Assembly: GCA_020853105.1 (NCBI GenBank) | Contig: JADYZM010000028.1 | Coordinates: 53,994-117,993, forward strand | Direction: 5' to 3' | Source of the DNA: Flavobacteriales bacterium | Lineage (GTDB): Bacteria; Bacteroidota; Bacteroidia; Flavobacteriales_E; Vicingaceae | Length of the DNA stretch: 64,000 nucleotides | Shown here: in pieces, positions 1 through 10,561 of the stretch | Layout of the letters: every line of letters begins with the position of its first letter | Numbering within the stretch: the first letter of the stretch is position 1 | Made by a program: the position numbers and the translations under genes | Notes under the pieces: model-generated | What the model was told of the DNA's origin: nothing | The model's input: the letters and a program-made list of their open reading frames with translations, nothing else | Databases searched by the model: none

Positions 1-380
1 ATTGAGCCTATTAAACTGTTAACTGAATCAAATCCTAATATTGCAAGGCTGACATAAAAACCTACAACCAGCATTATCCATAACCACATTGTTTTAGGGA
101 ATATTTTATTGGTTTCAAAAAAATATCTCAATACATTAGCTTTAACCTGATAAGCCACTTGAAATAAAGGCATTCCTGAAAAAAGAGTATTTCCCCACAA
201 AATAGTTTCTCCTTTTTTATCAAAATCTTTCATCTGTTTTGCAGCAGCAATAGAACTCAGTTCATCATGACTGATAATTTTCTTTCCAGACAATTCAGGA
301 TAAAAATAAATTGCAGATACCAAAATGATTATCAAAACTGCAAACAAATGCTTTAACATTGGTGATTGAGAAAAATTCAT
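1..380 (-). CDS. YfhO-like bacterial membrane protein (N-terminal part; runs off window start)
   Basis: Reverse-strand reading from ATG at 380 is open to the window edge: MNFSQSPMLKHLFAVLIIILVSAIYFYPELSGKKIISHDELSSIAAAKQMKDFDKKGETILWGNTLFSGMPLFQ...; resembles the N terminus of YfhO-family proteins. Absent from ORF track because truncated. Confidence 0.7.
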   Translation of the reverse strand, partial: MNFSQSPMLKHLFAVLIIILVSAIYFYPELSGKKIISHDELSSIAAAKQMKDFDKKGETILWGNTLFSGMPLFQVAYQVKANVLRYFFETNKIFPKTMWLWIMLVVGFYVSLAILGFDSVNSLIGS

Positions 381-595
381 AGAATACTTTTTTTAATATC
401 GGCTAAAATTAATGACTTTAAAATAAAAAAAATCATTTTTCGTTTTTGCTGTTTTTTTCATGGGTTCAATATACAATGAATATCCAATTATTCATAAAAA
501 CGTTTGTAAAGATTTTTTTTAATTATTTTGAAAATGTACCTTTTTTCGCATTTTTACGTAGAATTTAAAAAAATAGAACTTATTATATAATAATA

Positions 596-2176
596 GTGAT
601 AATTAGCACTTTAGCAATAAAAAGCAAATGGAATAAACAGCTGAAATTTTATTTTGTTGTTGTTTTTTGCTTTTTTTCATACTATAGCTTCACACAAACA
701 CAAGAAACCAATACGTTGCTGAAAGATGCTGATGAAAAGTTTGTGCAAAAAGATTATTCAAGTGCTGAAAAATTATATTCTCAAGCTTATATTAAAGATA
801 CTGCTAATCCAAAACTTAACTTCAAATTGGGAGTTTGCTATTTTGAATTAAACGATTATGAAAAAGCCGAAAGCTTTTTTTTAAAAACAACAAGTGGAGT
901 TAGTTTAGAGTTGTTTCGTTATAAAGCCGCCATTGCACATTTTGATCATAAATTTAAAAAAGCTATAAACTTTTATAACGGCTACAAAATAATCAACGGT
1001 AAAAAAGATTTAACAAACGACGAGGTAAATGTTCTTATTGCAAAATCAATTTATGCTGAATCTATACTCCAAAAACCAAGAGAAGTAACGATTGAGAACC
1101 TTGGAGCTTCGGTAAACAGTAAATACGACGATTATATTCCGCTGATTTCTGCCGGTGAGGATATTTTACTTTTCACCTCTCGAAGACCAGAAACCACAGG
1201 TAAACAAGTAGATATGACGGGTAAATTTAATAGCGATATTTATTTTTCTAACAGAAACGGTTCAAACTGGGGCAAACCTATTCAATTAAAACAAGGAATA
1301 AACACCGATGGAAATGATGCTTGTGCAGGGCTGTCTCCTGATGGACAATTGTTGTTTATTAATCGAAATTCTCCCAACCAAAAATCAAACGATTTATATG
1401 AAACAAGAATGGGGCTAACTGAGTGGGAAACTCCAATAAAAACAGGAGATCATATAAACTCCACGTACAATGAAACTTATGCGTCAATAACACCAAATGA
1501 CAAAATCATTTATTTTTCTAGCAACAGAGCCGGAGGTTTGGGTGGAATAGATATTTATAAAATTGAACGATTACCAAACGGAACTTGGAGCAAGGCAGTT
1601 AATTTAGGACCAACTATCAACACACCTTATGATGAAGAATCACCGTTTATTCACCCTGACGGAAAAACTTTGTACTTCAGTTCAACGGGACATCAAAATA
1701 TGGGAGGATATGATATTTTTAAAACAAAACTCAATGAAACTGGAGAATGGTCAATACCTGAGAATATTGGAACCCCAATAAATACAGTACATGATGATAT
1801 TCATTTTGTTTTAAGTGCCGACGGGAAGACAGGTTATTATTCATCAGCACAACAAGGTGGATATGGTGGACATGATATTTTTAAAGTTATTCTAAAAGAT
1901 GAGTTTGAAAACTTACAAGTAATAAAAGGTGAAATCACTTCTATTGACGATTCAAAACCGTTGGAAGCCAAGATTACACTAATAGAAAACGAAACCGCAA
2001 AAGTTCAAGGTATTTATAAATCAAAAGCAGGAACAGGTAAATTTATTTTAATTGTAGAGCCAAACAAAACGTATAATTGTGTGATTCAATCTGATGGGTA
2101 TGAGCCACAAACAGATGAATTAAAAGTTAATCCAAAAATTATTCTTCCTCTAAATTATAAGCTAAAGAAAAAATAA
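596..2176 (+). CDS. TPR + PD40/WD40-like beta-propeller protein, secreted
   Basis: Signal-like N terminus, TPR-like segment, repeated 'LSPDGQLLFINRN', 'ITPNDKIIYFSSNRAGGLGGIDIYK', 'IHPDGKTLYFSSTGHQNMGGYDIFK' PD40 motifs. ORF starts at GTG 596; exact start uncertain. Confidence 0.75.
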   Translation: MIISTLAIKSKWNKQLKFYFVVVFCFFSYYSFTQTQETNTLLKDADEKFVQKDYSSAEKLYSQAYIKDTANPKLNFKLGVCYFELNDYEKAESFFLKTTSGVSLELFRYKAAIAHFDHKFKKAINFYNGYKIINGKKDLTNDEVNVLIAKSIYAESILQKPREVTIENLGASVNSKYDDYIPLISAGEDILLFTSRRPETTGKQVDMTGKFNSDIYFSNRNGSNWGKPIQLKQGINTDGNDACAGLSPDGQLLFINRNSPNQKSNDLYETRMGLTEWETPIKTGDHINSTYNETYASITPNDKIIYFSSNRAGGLGGIDIYKIERLPNGTWSKAVNLGPTINTPYDEESPFIHPDGKTLYFSSTGHQNMGGYDIFKTKLNETGEWSIPENIGTPINTVHDDIHFVLSADGKTGYYSSAQQGGYGGHDIFKVILKDEFENLQVIKGEITSIDDSKPLEAKITLIENETAKVQGIYKSKAGTGKFILIVEPNKTYNCVIQSDGYEPQTDELKVNPKIILPLNYKLKKK

Positions 2177-2238
2177 TTTGTATTAAGTTCTGATATCACG
2201 ATTTAAAAATCTTTTTCCAATTCCTTACTTTTACAGCA

Positions 2239-3546
2239 ATGAAAAAAGTGCTGATTATAACTTATTATTGGCCTCCAATGGGTGGCGGTGGTGTTCAACG
2301 ATGGTTAAAAATGTCAAAATACTTCAGAGAATTTGGGTGGGAACCAATAATTTTTACCACTGAAAATGGAGAAGCATCTGTAGTTGATGAAAGTATAGTA
2401 TCCGAAATTCCCGAAAAAACACAAACTCTCAGAGTACCCATTTGGGAACCGTTTGATCTTTATAAAAAATTATTGGGAAAAAAGAAAGATGAGAAAATTG
2501 CTCCTGGCATGGGGCAGGAAACTTCTTCAAACTCAATATTACATAAATTATCAATTTGGGTTAGAGGGAATTTTTTCATACCCGATGCCCGAATGTTTTG
2601 GATTAAACCTTCTGTTGCCTTTTTAGATGAGTACCTAAAAAAAAATACAATTGATGCAATTGTTTCAACCGGTCCACCTCACACTACGCATTTAATTGCA
2701 CTTCGAATTACTAAAAAAATTAAAATTCCATGGATTGCCGACTTTCGTGACCCATGGACAAATATTGACTTTTACCACAAACTCATGTTAACTTCTTTTG
2801 CCGACAAAAAGCACAAAAGATTGGAACTAGAAGTTCTTCGAAATGCAACTAAAGTAGTAACAGTTACTTGGAGTTGGGCAAAAGATTTTGAAAAAATAGT
2901 TAATCGAAAAATAGATGTTATTACCAATGGATTTGACCCAAACGACTTTACAGAATCAGAGGTACAACTAGACGAAAAATTCAGCATAACCCATGCAGGT
3001 TCATTAAATGAAGATAGAAATCCAAAATTCCTTTGGCAAGTATTGCATGAGTTAACCCAAGAACTTGAAAATTTTTCACAAGACTTAGAAATAAAACTTA
3101 TTGGTCAAATTGATGTTTCAGTACAACAGGACGTAAAGCAATGTAATTTGGAAAGAAACCTAACACGATTTGCTCATTTACCTCACGGTAAAGTTATTTC
3201 TCATTTAATTTCATCTCAGATTTTATTGCTTCCTCTTAATGATGTTCCAAATATTAATGGGGTAGTTCCCGGAAAATTATTTGAATATATTGGTGCTAAA
3301 CGTCCCATTTTATGCATTGGAAAATCAACAGGAGATGCCTCAAAAATAATTCAAGAAACAAATTCTGGTATTGTGGTTGATTTTAAAGACAAAACACTTT
3401 TAAAGAGAGCCATTACATCTTATTACCTTGAATACAAAAACAAAAACCTTCGCATTAGCAGCGAAGGTTTTGAAAAATACAGCAGAAAAGTTTTAGCTAA
3501 ACAATATGCTAACGCTTTAACAGAAATTACTACTCAACAACAATGA
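2239..3546 (+). CDS. Glycosyltransferase family 4-like protein
   Basis: N-term VLIITYYWPPMGGGGVQRWLKMSKYF and C-term GKLFEYIGAKRPIL motif typical of GT4-like enzymes. Confidence 0.8.
   Translation: MKKVLIITYYWPPMGGGGVQRWLKMSKYFREFGWEPIIFTTENGEASVVDESIVSEIPEKTQTLRVPIWEPFDLYKKLLGKKKDEKIAPGMGQETSSNSILHKLSIWVRGNFFIPDARMFWIKPSVAFLDEYLKKNTIDAIVSTGPPHTTHLIALRITKKIKIPWIADFRDPWTNIDFYHKLMLTSFADKKHKRLELEVLRNATKVVTVTWSWAKDFEKIVNRKIDVITNGFDPNDFTESEVQLDEKFSITHAGSLNEDRNPKFLWQVLHELTQELENFSQDLEIKLIGQIDVSVQQDVKQCNLERNLTRFAHLPHGKVISHLISSQILLLPLNDVPNINGVVPGKLFEYIGAKRPILCIGKSTGDASKIIQETNSGIVVDFKDKTLLKRAITSYYLEYKNKNLRISSEGFEKYSRKVLAKQYANALTEITTQQQ
3436..3471 (-). terminator. Candidate intrinsic terminator of the 3530-4387 gene, lying inside the opposite-strand glycosyltransferase CDS
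   Basis: Perfect 11-bp inverted repeat AAAACCTTCGC(attagca)GCGAAGGTTTT at 3443-3471; on the minus strand it is followed by TGTTTTTG. Confidence 0.6.
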
Positions 3547-4387
3547 CTAAGTATTTTGATGATGCCCAAAATTTTTCTGCATCAGATATAACCAATTTAT
3601 CTACAAAATCTTTTCCACCTTCCAATTTATAAGAGTCTGAAGGATGTGATGTCAACAATTTAGCTTTTTTGCTTTTTATTTCTATAAACTTCACTTGTGT
3701 TACATCTACTTTTGTAAAATAGTTTTTATTGAAATCTTGAGCTAATTTTTCTATTTTTCCGAGACCAATAAAGCCACCTTCTTTTGTCAAAACTCCTTGT
3801 GATTGCAACTCTTTTGAAGTCCCCAAGCAATAAAATGCCGTGTTAAGTTTTTCTGTTTGGTCGCCAATTTCTTCCAATCTGTTGTTGTATTCCTCAAACA
3901 AAACTTTCAATTGCTGATTAGCATTTGCTAACTGAGTTTGTAAACTAACAATTTCAGCATCTTTTTCCTGAAGTTGATTTGCCATGTTTTCAATCATTTT
4001 TTCTAGCTCAGCAATTTTTAAATTCGATTTTTTTAGTTTTGAATTCATTGAAGCCATTTTTTGTTTGTTTTGCTCCAACAAATCATTTATCAATTTAATA
4101 TCTTCAACAATCAAATCTTTGATGTTTGGACTCATTTCACCATTTAGATTAAAATTGCTTGTAACAATTTTCTGTTTTTCCTTTATCGTAGCAAGGTTTT
4201 CACTTATCTCATTTAAGGATTTGATATACCCTTCTATTTGACTGTCTTTCTCAGTTAACCCCGTTTGAAGTTCTAAGTTTTCTACTGCCATTTCATTGGC
4301 TCGTTTTTCTAATTCTTCGTCTTTGCATGAAGATAATACAACTAAAGCCATCAGAAAAATGGTGATTTTAAAATTTTTTAATTCCAT
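3530..4387 (-). CDS. Coiled-coil lipoprotein, unknown function
   Basis: Lipobox-like MALVVLSSC at N terminus, long heptad-rich coiled coil, then a small C-terminal domain. Confidence 0.65.
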   Translation of the reverse strand: MELKNFKITIFLMALVVLSSCKDEELEKRANEMAVENLELQTGLTEKDSQIEGYIKSLNEISENLATIKEKQKIVTSNFNLNGEMSPNIKDLIVEDIKLINDLLEQNKQKMASMNSKLKKSNLKIAELEKMIENMANQLQEKDAEIVSLQTQLANANQQLKVLFEEYNNRLEEIGDQTEKLNTAFYCLGTSKELQSQGVLTKEGGFIGLGKIEKLAQDFNKNYFTKVDVTQVKFIEIKSKKAKLLTSHPSDSYKLEGGKDFVDKLVISDAEKFWASSKYLVIVVE

Positions 4388-4474
4388 TTTATATTTATTT
4401 TATTTAACATTTATACTAAGTTAGCAAAGATAATCATACTATTTTTACATTTTAAAATTAAAGTAATATTAGAT

Positions 4475-4912
4475 ATGGAGCATCTTTTAGAAATATACAA
4501 CTCAGTAAATAATTTTGGAAGAGAAAACAACATGGTATTAACCATTGTGAAACCTGGTGAAATTATTTATGAAATGGAAATTCAAAAAAAACACTTAGCA
4601 ACAGTTAACACAGCTCATGGCGGAATGATTGCTGCTTTAATGGATGGAGTTATTGGCGTTGCAGCTTTGAGTTTGGTTGTTCAACAAAAAAAATTGGTTG
4701 CAACTGTAGAATACAAAATCAATTATTTTAAGCCTGTTTATTTGGGTGATACATTAAAGGGATACGGAAGAGTTGATTTTGCAGGTAAAAGCATTATCTC
4801 AACATCAGGCGAAATATACAATCAAAAGGGAGAAGTTGTCGCTAAAGGCATGGGGACTTTCAACGCCTATCCATTCGAAAAAAGTGATATGGCAGCTTTG
4901 ATAAACTTTTAA
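4475..4912 (+). CDS. PaaI/hotdog-fold thioesterase
   Basis: NTAHGGMIAALMDGVIGVAA and ATVEYKINYFKPVYLGDTL match hotdog thioesterase signatures. Confidence 0.8.
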   Translation: MEHLLEIYNSVNNFGRENNMVLTIVKPGEIIYEMEIQKKHLATVNTAHGGMIAALMDGVIGVAALSLVVQQKKLVATVEYKINYFKPVYLGDTLKGYGRVDFAGKSIISTSGEIYNQKGEVVAKGMGTFNAYPFEKSDMAALINF

Positions 4913-4926
4913 ATCTAAATTTTCTT

Positions 4927-5118
4927 TTACTTGACTACAAAAATTGGATTTAATAAATACTTTTCTCCAAAATTAGCCACAACCCAATTCCGCAACTCCT
5001 CAATATCCTCTTCAACCAGGTTTTGATATGCTTTTGCCAATTCTTTTCTAAATAATTTAACGTCAAAACTTACTTTTCGAAGTAATTCTTTGGTGTAATC
5101 CAGCATTTTTTTCGACAT
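4927..5118 (-). CDS. Small conserved-looking hypothetical protein (63 aa)
   Basis: ATG-initiated ORF in an otherwise empty gap, plausible composition; no family recognised. Confidence 0.5.
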   Translation of the reverse strand: MSKKMLDYTKELLRKVSFDVKLFRKELAKAYQNLVEEDIEELRNWVVANFGEKYLLNPIFVVK

Positions 5119-5188
5119 AGCACAAGAATTAATAATTAGACCTATTTACTTTTCTCAACAACCTAAAATTAGTGGAAATATTATTAAG

Positions 5189-5196
5189 TACATTTG
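5189..5196 (+). promoter_or_regulatory. Bacteroidota -7 box (TACATTTG) upstream of the M61 peptidase gene
   Basis: Matches TAnnTTTG; 27 nt upstream of the preferred ATG at 5224. No clear -33 TTG. Confidence 0.45.
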
Positions 5197-5223
5197 TATT
5201 TAACAACAATTAACACTTATACT

Positions 5224-6975
5224 ATGCAACAAAAATTAAGTTTCATTTTTTGTTTACTCATTTTTAAAATTGGTTTTTCTTCAACTGTTAATTATGAAGT
5301 AAGAATGCCGAATCCCAACACTCATTATTTTGAGATAACAATGAATGTTAATGATTTCATAAAAGATTCATTTGATATTTCAATGCCTACATGGGCTCCG
5401 GGTTCATATTTGATAAGAGATTTTTCAAAAAATATTGAAAGTTTAACTGCATTTTCCGGCAAATCGAGCATTAAAATTGAGCAAATAACCAAAAATACAT
5501 GGAGAATATACTCTAAGAAATCATCTGGAATAAGTATTCAATATAGAGTTTATGCCTTTGAAATGAGTGTAAGAACCAGTTTTCTTGATGATTCACATGG
5601 GTATTTCAATGGAACAAGTATTTTCATGTTTATTGATGAACTAAAGAATAAACCATCAACGGTTTCTATTTACCCCTATAAAGATTGGAAAAAAGTTAGT
5701 ACCGCTTTAAAGAAAATTGGTTCTAATCCACTAAAATATGAAGCCAAAAACTATGACGAATTAGTTGACTCCCCTTTTGAAATTGGAAACCACGATACTT
5801 TTAGTTTTGAAGCATCAGGAGCAAAACACCATGTGGCTATTTATGGTATTGGAAACCACGACACATTGAAACTAAAAACAGATATGGCAAAAATTGTTGA
5901 AGCTGCTACTGATGTTTTTGGAGAAAATCCGAATAAAGAATATACATTCATAATTCATAATTTGACTGTTGGTAGCGGTGGATTGGAACATTCTCATTCT
6001 ACTACACTTCAAGTTAACAGATGGACTTATTCAGAAGAAGATTATAAAGGTTTTTTAAGCTTAGTTGCTCATGAATACTTTCATTTATGGAATGTCAAAC
6101 GAATTAAGCCTCTAGCTTTTACCAATTTTGATTACAACAATGAAAACTATACTGATTTGCTCTGGATTATGGAAGGATTTACAAGTTATTACGACGAATT
6201 ACTCTTGTATAGAGCCGGATTTTATTCAGAAGATGAAATACTAAACAAATTGATTGGCTCAATTTCAAGTATTGAAAATCAGCCCGGAAATAAAGTAATG
6301 TCGGTTACGGACGCAAGCTTTAACGCATGGATAAAAGGTTACAAACCCAATGAAAATAGTTACAACTCATCAATTTCATATTATACAAAAGGCTCTGTAA
6401 TTGCCAATATGCTCGATTTAAAAATAATTCAAGCAACTCAAGGGAAAAAATCATTAGACAACGTGTTTCAACTACTCTATCAGAACTACTATAAAAAAAA
6501 TAATACGGGAATTACTTTACAAAACTTTGTAGATGCTCTTCAAACAGTGTCCGGTATGGACTTTAGTGATTTTTATAATACTCATATCAAGGGAACAAAA
6601 TCAATTGACTATAAATCTATTTTTGCCTATGCCGGTTATGATTTAACTAGTATTGAGAGTAAAAAGGTTAGTTTGGGTGTAAATATCCGTGATAATGTAG
6701 TCAAAAGTGTTAACAGAAATTCTTCAGCCGAGTTTGGTGGACTTAGCGTTAATGATGAAATTTTAGCTGTTAATGGGTTTCGTTTTGAAGGAGATATGGG
6801 AAGTATCATCAGTAAAATGAATGTAAATGATACCCTTTCACTATTAATAAGCAGAGACAACATAGTAAAAACTATCTCTTTTCCATTATTAGAAGCCACT
6901 TCACTCTACTTTTCTATTAACAAAAATGGAAAAGAATCAAATTTAATATCTACAAAATGGCTTAGAAAATTATGA
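5224..6975 (+). CDS. M61 family metallopeptidase with C-terminal PDZ domain
   Basis: SLVAHEYFHLWNVKRIKP zinc motif, PTWAPGSYLIRDFSKN N-terminal signature. Start moved from 5194 to 5224 (MQQKLSFIFCLL signal peptide) because 5194 lies in the -7 box. Confidence 0.9.
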   Translation: MQQKLSFIFCLLIFKIGFSSTVNYEVRMPNPNTHYFEITMNVNDFIKDSFDISMPTWAPGSYLIRDFSKNIESLTAFSGKSSIKIEQITKNTWRIYSKKSSGISIQYRVYAFEMSVRTSFLDDSHGYFNGTSIFMFIDELKNKPSTVSIYPYKDWKKVSTALKKIGSNPLKYEAKNYDELVDSPFEIGNHDTFSFEASGAKHHVAIYGIGNHDTLKLKTDMAKIVEAATDVFGENPNKEYTFIIHNLTVGSGGLEHSHSTTLQVNRWTYSEEDYKGFLSLVAHEYFHLWNVKRIKPLAFTNFDYNNENYTDLLWIMEGFTSYYDELLLYRAGFYSEDEILNKLIGSISSIENQPGNKVMSVTDASFNAWIKGYKPNENSYNSSISYYTKGSVIANMLDLKIIQATQGKKSLDNVFQLLYQNYYKKNNTGITLQNFVDALQTVSGMDFSDFYNTHIKGTKSIDYKSIFAYAGYDLTSIESKKVSLGVNIRDNVVKSVNRNSSAEFGGLSVNDEILAVNGFRFEGDMGSIISKMNVNDTLSLLISRDNIVKTISFPLLEATSLYFSINKNGKESNLISTKWLRKL

Positions 6976-7481
6976 TAGTTTCTATTATTGCTGCTGTTGG
7001 AAAAAACAATGAAATCGGGTATCACGGTGATTTGATATGGCATTTACCTAAAGACATGAAGTACTTTAAAGATGTTACCTATTTTCATCACATCATTACA
7101 GGAAGAAAAAACTACATATCAATTCCTGAAAAATTCAGGCCGCTCTCTAACCGTAAAAACATTGTACTGACAAGGGATAAAAATTTTTTTGAACCAGGGT
7201 GTATCATAAAAAATTCATTAGAAGAAGCATTAAGCTACGCAAAATCAAATAACGAAACAGAAGTTTTTATCATTGGAGGCGGTCAAATATATGCTGAAGC
7301 TTTAGAAAAAAAATTGGTTGATAAAATCTACATCACACATATTCACGATTGTTTTCAAGCCGATACATTTTTTCCGAAAGTTGACTATACCCAATGGAGT
7401 TTAATTTTTAAACAAGACCATACTGGCGATGAAAAAAACAAACACAACTTCACATTTGCAGTATATCAAAAAATAATTTAA
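6972..7481 (+). CDS. folA: Dihydrofolate reductase
   Basis: MIVSIIAAVGKNNEIGYHGDLIWHLPKDMKYFKD...; ATGA overlap with upstream stop. Confidence 0.95.
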   Translation: MIVSIIAAVGKNNEIGYHGDLIWHLPKDMKYFKDVTYFHHIITGRKNYISIPEKFRPLSNRKNIVLTRDKNFFEPGCIIKNSLEEALSYAKSNNETEVFIIGGGQIYAEALEKKLVDKIYITHIHDCFQADTFFPKVDYTQWSLIFKQDHTGDEKNKHNFTFAVYQKII

Positions 7482-7508
7482 TTTAGAATTATCAAATAAT
7501 TATTCGCG

Positions 7509-8324
7509 ATGAAAATGAGATTCAATTTAATAATATCCGCAATTATTCTCTTTATTGTCAGTTCCTGTAAAGAATCTGACAGAGATGAGGACAAAACATT
7601 TCACACCAGTACTGATGTAGCTTTCTCTACTAATTTGGTGTACGATATTTTTAAAACTTTTTACCAAGCCGCAAATTATACACAAGGAATTGTAACAAAC
7701 AACACAACTGATTCTATTTCTGTGTATGGCTGCGACACTATTTTCAAAGACACTACATCAAACCCAAAATGGTTAAAAATTCAGTTCAATTCGGGTTGTA
7801 CTTCCGAAGGAATAACACGCTCGGGAAAAATCTATTCTACTTTTGATAGTTATTTTGATATAACAGGAGCTACAGCTACGTTAATTTTAGATGACTTTAA
7901 TTATGGTGCATTCAAAGTCTATTATGGAACCATCACCATCAAAAACGAAGGATTAATAGACTCAATTCCAAACTACACGATTCAATTCAATGAAGTGAAA
8001 ATTATAAATAACTACAGCCAACGAATTAACTATTCAGGAACACATCAGTTAAAAATAATACAAGGAGGCAACACTCAAACAATTGTTGATGATGTTTATT
8101 CTATAACAGGCTCAAACTCAGGAAGAGTTTTCAAAGGTAATGGTTTTTCTTCTCAGATAATAACTGCATTGAACCTGAGCGGAAATTGCAACTGGATAAG
8201 TTCTGGAGTTGTTACTGTAAAGCCCGAAAATATTCCAACCCGTACCCTTGATTTTGGATCGGGTTGCGACAAATCTATTTCAATAACAGTGTATGAAACT
8301 AAAAACATTGTTGAAATTCCCTGA
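7509..8324 (+). CDS. Hypothetical lipoprotein
   Basis: Lipobox-like LFIVSSCKES near N terminus. Confidence 0.6.
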   Translation: MKMRFNLIISAIILFIVSSCKESDRDEDKTFHTSTDVAFSTNLVYDIFKTFYQAANYTQGIVTNNTTDSISVYGCDTIFKDTTSNPKWLKIQFNSGCTSEGITRSGKIYSTFDSYFDITGATATLILDDFNYGAFKVYYGTITIKNEGLIDSIPNYTIQFNEVKIINNYSQRINYSGTHQLKIIQGGNTQTIVDDVYSITGSNSGRVFKGNGFSSQIITALNLSGNCNWISSGVVTVKPENIPTRTLDFGSGCDKSISITVYETKNIVEIP

Positions 8325-8325
8325 T

Positions 8326-9168
8326 ATGATAACATTGACCCCAACCGAATTAGGCACTCAAAAAACCCATCAATATTTACTTGGAGCAATTGGTCCAAGA
8401 CCAATAGCTTTTGCAAGCACAATAGATAAAGCCGGAAAAAGAAACCTTAGCCCATTCAGTTTCTTTAATGTTTTTAGTGCAAATCCTCCTTTACTTATTT
8501 TTTCACCTGCAAGAAGCGGAAAAACTGGTGAACAAAAGAATACTTATGAAAATATAAAAGAAATTCCTGAAGTTGTGATAAATGTTGTTACATATAACAT
8601 TGTTCAGCAAGTTTCCTTGGCAAGTTCGCCATATCCCAAGGGAATTGATGAGTTTCTAAAAGCTGGATTAACTCCTATTCCATCAGAAGTAGTAAGACCC
8701 TTTCGAGTAAAAGAATCTCCTGTTCAATTTGAATGTAAAGTCAATCAAGTAATCGAACTTGGCAGTCAAGGTGGAGCCGGTAACTTGATACTTTGTGAAG
8801 TATTAAAAATACATATACTTGAAGATGTTTTATCCTCTGATGGATTAATTGACCAACACAAGATTGATTTAGTCAGCAGAATGGGTGGAAATTGGTATTG
8901 CAGGTCAGATAAAAACTCTATGTTTGAAATTCAAAAACCACTTTCTACTATAGGAATTGGGGTTGACCAACTACCTGAGTTTATCAAAAAAAGTAACGCA
9001 TTCTCCGGTAATGAACTTGCCTTATTAGCATGTATTGAACAAATTCCTGAAATGATTGGCTCAACATATCAAGAATCTCTAAGCATAGATACAGTTTCTC
9101 TTGTGAAAGATTGTTTAAAAAACAATAAAATATTAGCTGCATGGGAAATCTTACTCTCAAAAAAATAA
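8326..9168 (+). CDS. Flavin reductase family (FMN-binding split-barrel) protein
   Basis: YLLGAIGPRPIAFASTIDKAGKRNLSPFSFFNVFSANPPLLIFSP is characteristic. Start moved from 8293 to ATG 8326, just past the upstream stop. Confidence 0.85.
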   Translation: MITLTPTELGTQKTHQYLLGAIGPRPIAFASTIDKAGKRNLSPFSFFNVFSANPPLLIFSPARSGKTGEQKNTYENIKEIPEVVINVVTYNIVQQVSLASSPYPKGIDEFLKAGLTPIPSEVVRPFRVKESPVQFECKVNQVIELGSQGGAGNLILCEVLKIHILEDVLSSDGLIDQHKIDLVSRMGGNWYCRSDKNSMFEIQKPLSTIGIGVDQLPEFIKKSNAFSGNELALLACIEQIPEMIGSTYQESLSIDTVSLVKDCLKNNKILAAWEILLSKK

Positions 9169-9169
9169 G

Positions 9170-10561
9170 ATGAGTTTTACTGAAAAATACAGCAAAACCT
9201 TCAAATATCTTTTACCATCTCCATTTACTATTGCAGTAGTACTCACCTTTATTGTATTTTTTACAGCCCTTTTTACAACCAATAAAGAAAATCAGTCATT
9301 CGCTTCTTATTCAGTAACTGTTGCAAAATATTGGGAAGATGGAGTATGGAACAACTCATCATTAGTTTTTACTTTACAAATGATGCTTATGTTGGTTCTA
9401 GGACATGTATTGGCTCTTTCAAAACCTATTAATTCTTTTATACTCAAACTGGTTAAATATTGTACAAATACAGCCAATGCAGCAGGAATTGTTACTCTTT
9501 TAACAGTTTTGGTAAGTTTGTTCAATTGGGGATTGGGTTTAATATTCGGAGCAATCTTTGCAAGAAAAGTAGCTGAACATGCTCAGGAGAATAACATTTC
9601 ATTAAACTATTCAATAATTGGTGCTGCCGGATATTCAGGATTAATGGTTTGGCATGGCGGCTTATCAGGCTCATCACTGAGTAAAGTAGCAGAAAATAAT
9701 CATTTGAAAGACATGATGACTGGATTGCTTTCTCCGGAAAAATTAGAATTACTTCCTACTCGAATTTCGTATTGGGAAACTTTAGGCTCTTCCATGAATA
9801 TTACAGTAATGATTTTATCTATAATAATTCTACCTATTTTCATGTATTTCGTTGGAAAACATGTAAAAAATGAGCCTATTCAACTACAAAAAAGTAATGT
9901 GTCTGAAAGTAATTTAGAACCTATTTCAGGGGCTGAAAAATTAGATTATTCAAGATATTTTTCTTTGTTTTTTGGATTATGTATCATGGCTTATCTTTGG
10001 ATAAAAATAGCTAGAGAAAATCAATTTAACCTATTAGATTTCTTCACCCCCGACAATATTAATATGCTGTTGTTATGTTTAGCTATTTTGCTTCATTCCA
10101 ATTTCACAAAATTCCTTTCTGCCGTAGATGATGCTATGGGAGGAGCTGCTGGTATTCTAATACAATTCCCACTTTACTTTGGTATTATGGGTATAATGAA
10201 AGGCTCAGGATTAGTTGCAGATATTTCAAATTTATTTATCTCTATTTCAACAGAAAATTCATTTCCTCTATACACCTTTTTCAGTGCTTCTATTATCAAT
10301 ATTTTTGTTCCTAGTGGTGGCGGTCAGTGGGCTGTACAAGGTCCTATTGTAATACAATCTGCATTAGAATTAGGTTCTTCTCTTCCAAAAAATGTATTGG
10401 CTCTTGCTTATGGTGATCAGCTAACTAATATGCTTCAACCCTTTTGGGCTTTACCTCTTTTAGGAATAACTGGACTAAAAGCAAAACAAATCATTCCCTA
10501 TTCTGTTTTGTTGATGCTTGTCGGATTTTTAATATTAACTACTTGTTTAATACTCTTTTAA
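9170..10561 (+). CDS. Short-chain fatty acid transporter, AtoE family
   Basis: Multi-pass membrane protein with FVPSGGGQWAVQGPI and YGDQLTNMLQPFWALPLLGI, as in AtoE. Confidence 0.85.
   Translation: MSFTEKYSKTFKYLLPSPFTIAVVLTFIVFFTALFTTNKENQSFASYSVTVAKYWEDGVWNNSSLVFTLQMMLMLVLGHVLALSKPINSFILKLVKYCTNTANAAGIVTLLTVLVSLFNWGLGLIFGAIFARKVAEHAQENNISLNYSIIGAAGYSGLMVWHGGLSGSSLSKVAENNHLKDMMTGLLSPEKLELLPTRISYWETLGSSMNITVMILSIIILPIFMYFVGKHVKNEPIQLQKSNVSESNLEPISGAEKLDYSRYFSLFFGLCIMAYLWIKIARENQFNLLDFFTPDNINMLLLCLAILLHSNFTKFLSAVDDAMGGAAGILIQFPLYFGIMGIMKGSGLVADISNLFISISTENSFPLYTFFSASIINIFVPSGGGQWAVQGPIVIQSALELGSSLPKNVLALAYGDQLTNMLQPFWALPLLGITGLKAKQIIPYSVLLMLVGFLILTTCLILF

Noticed and set aside
8349-8363. 14-mer TTAGGCACTCAAAA shared with 26704-26717
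   Set aside because: One occurrence is in coding sequence of a flavin reductase, the other in an AT-rich gap; short enough to be chance in 64 kb.
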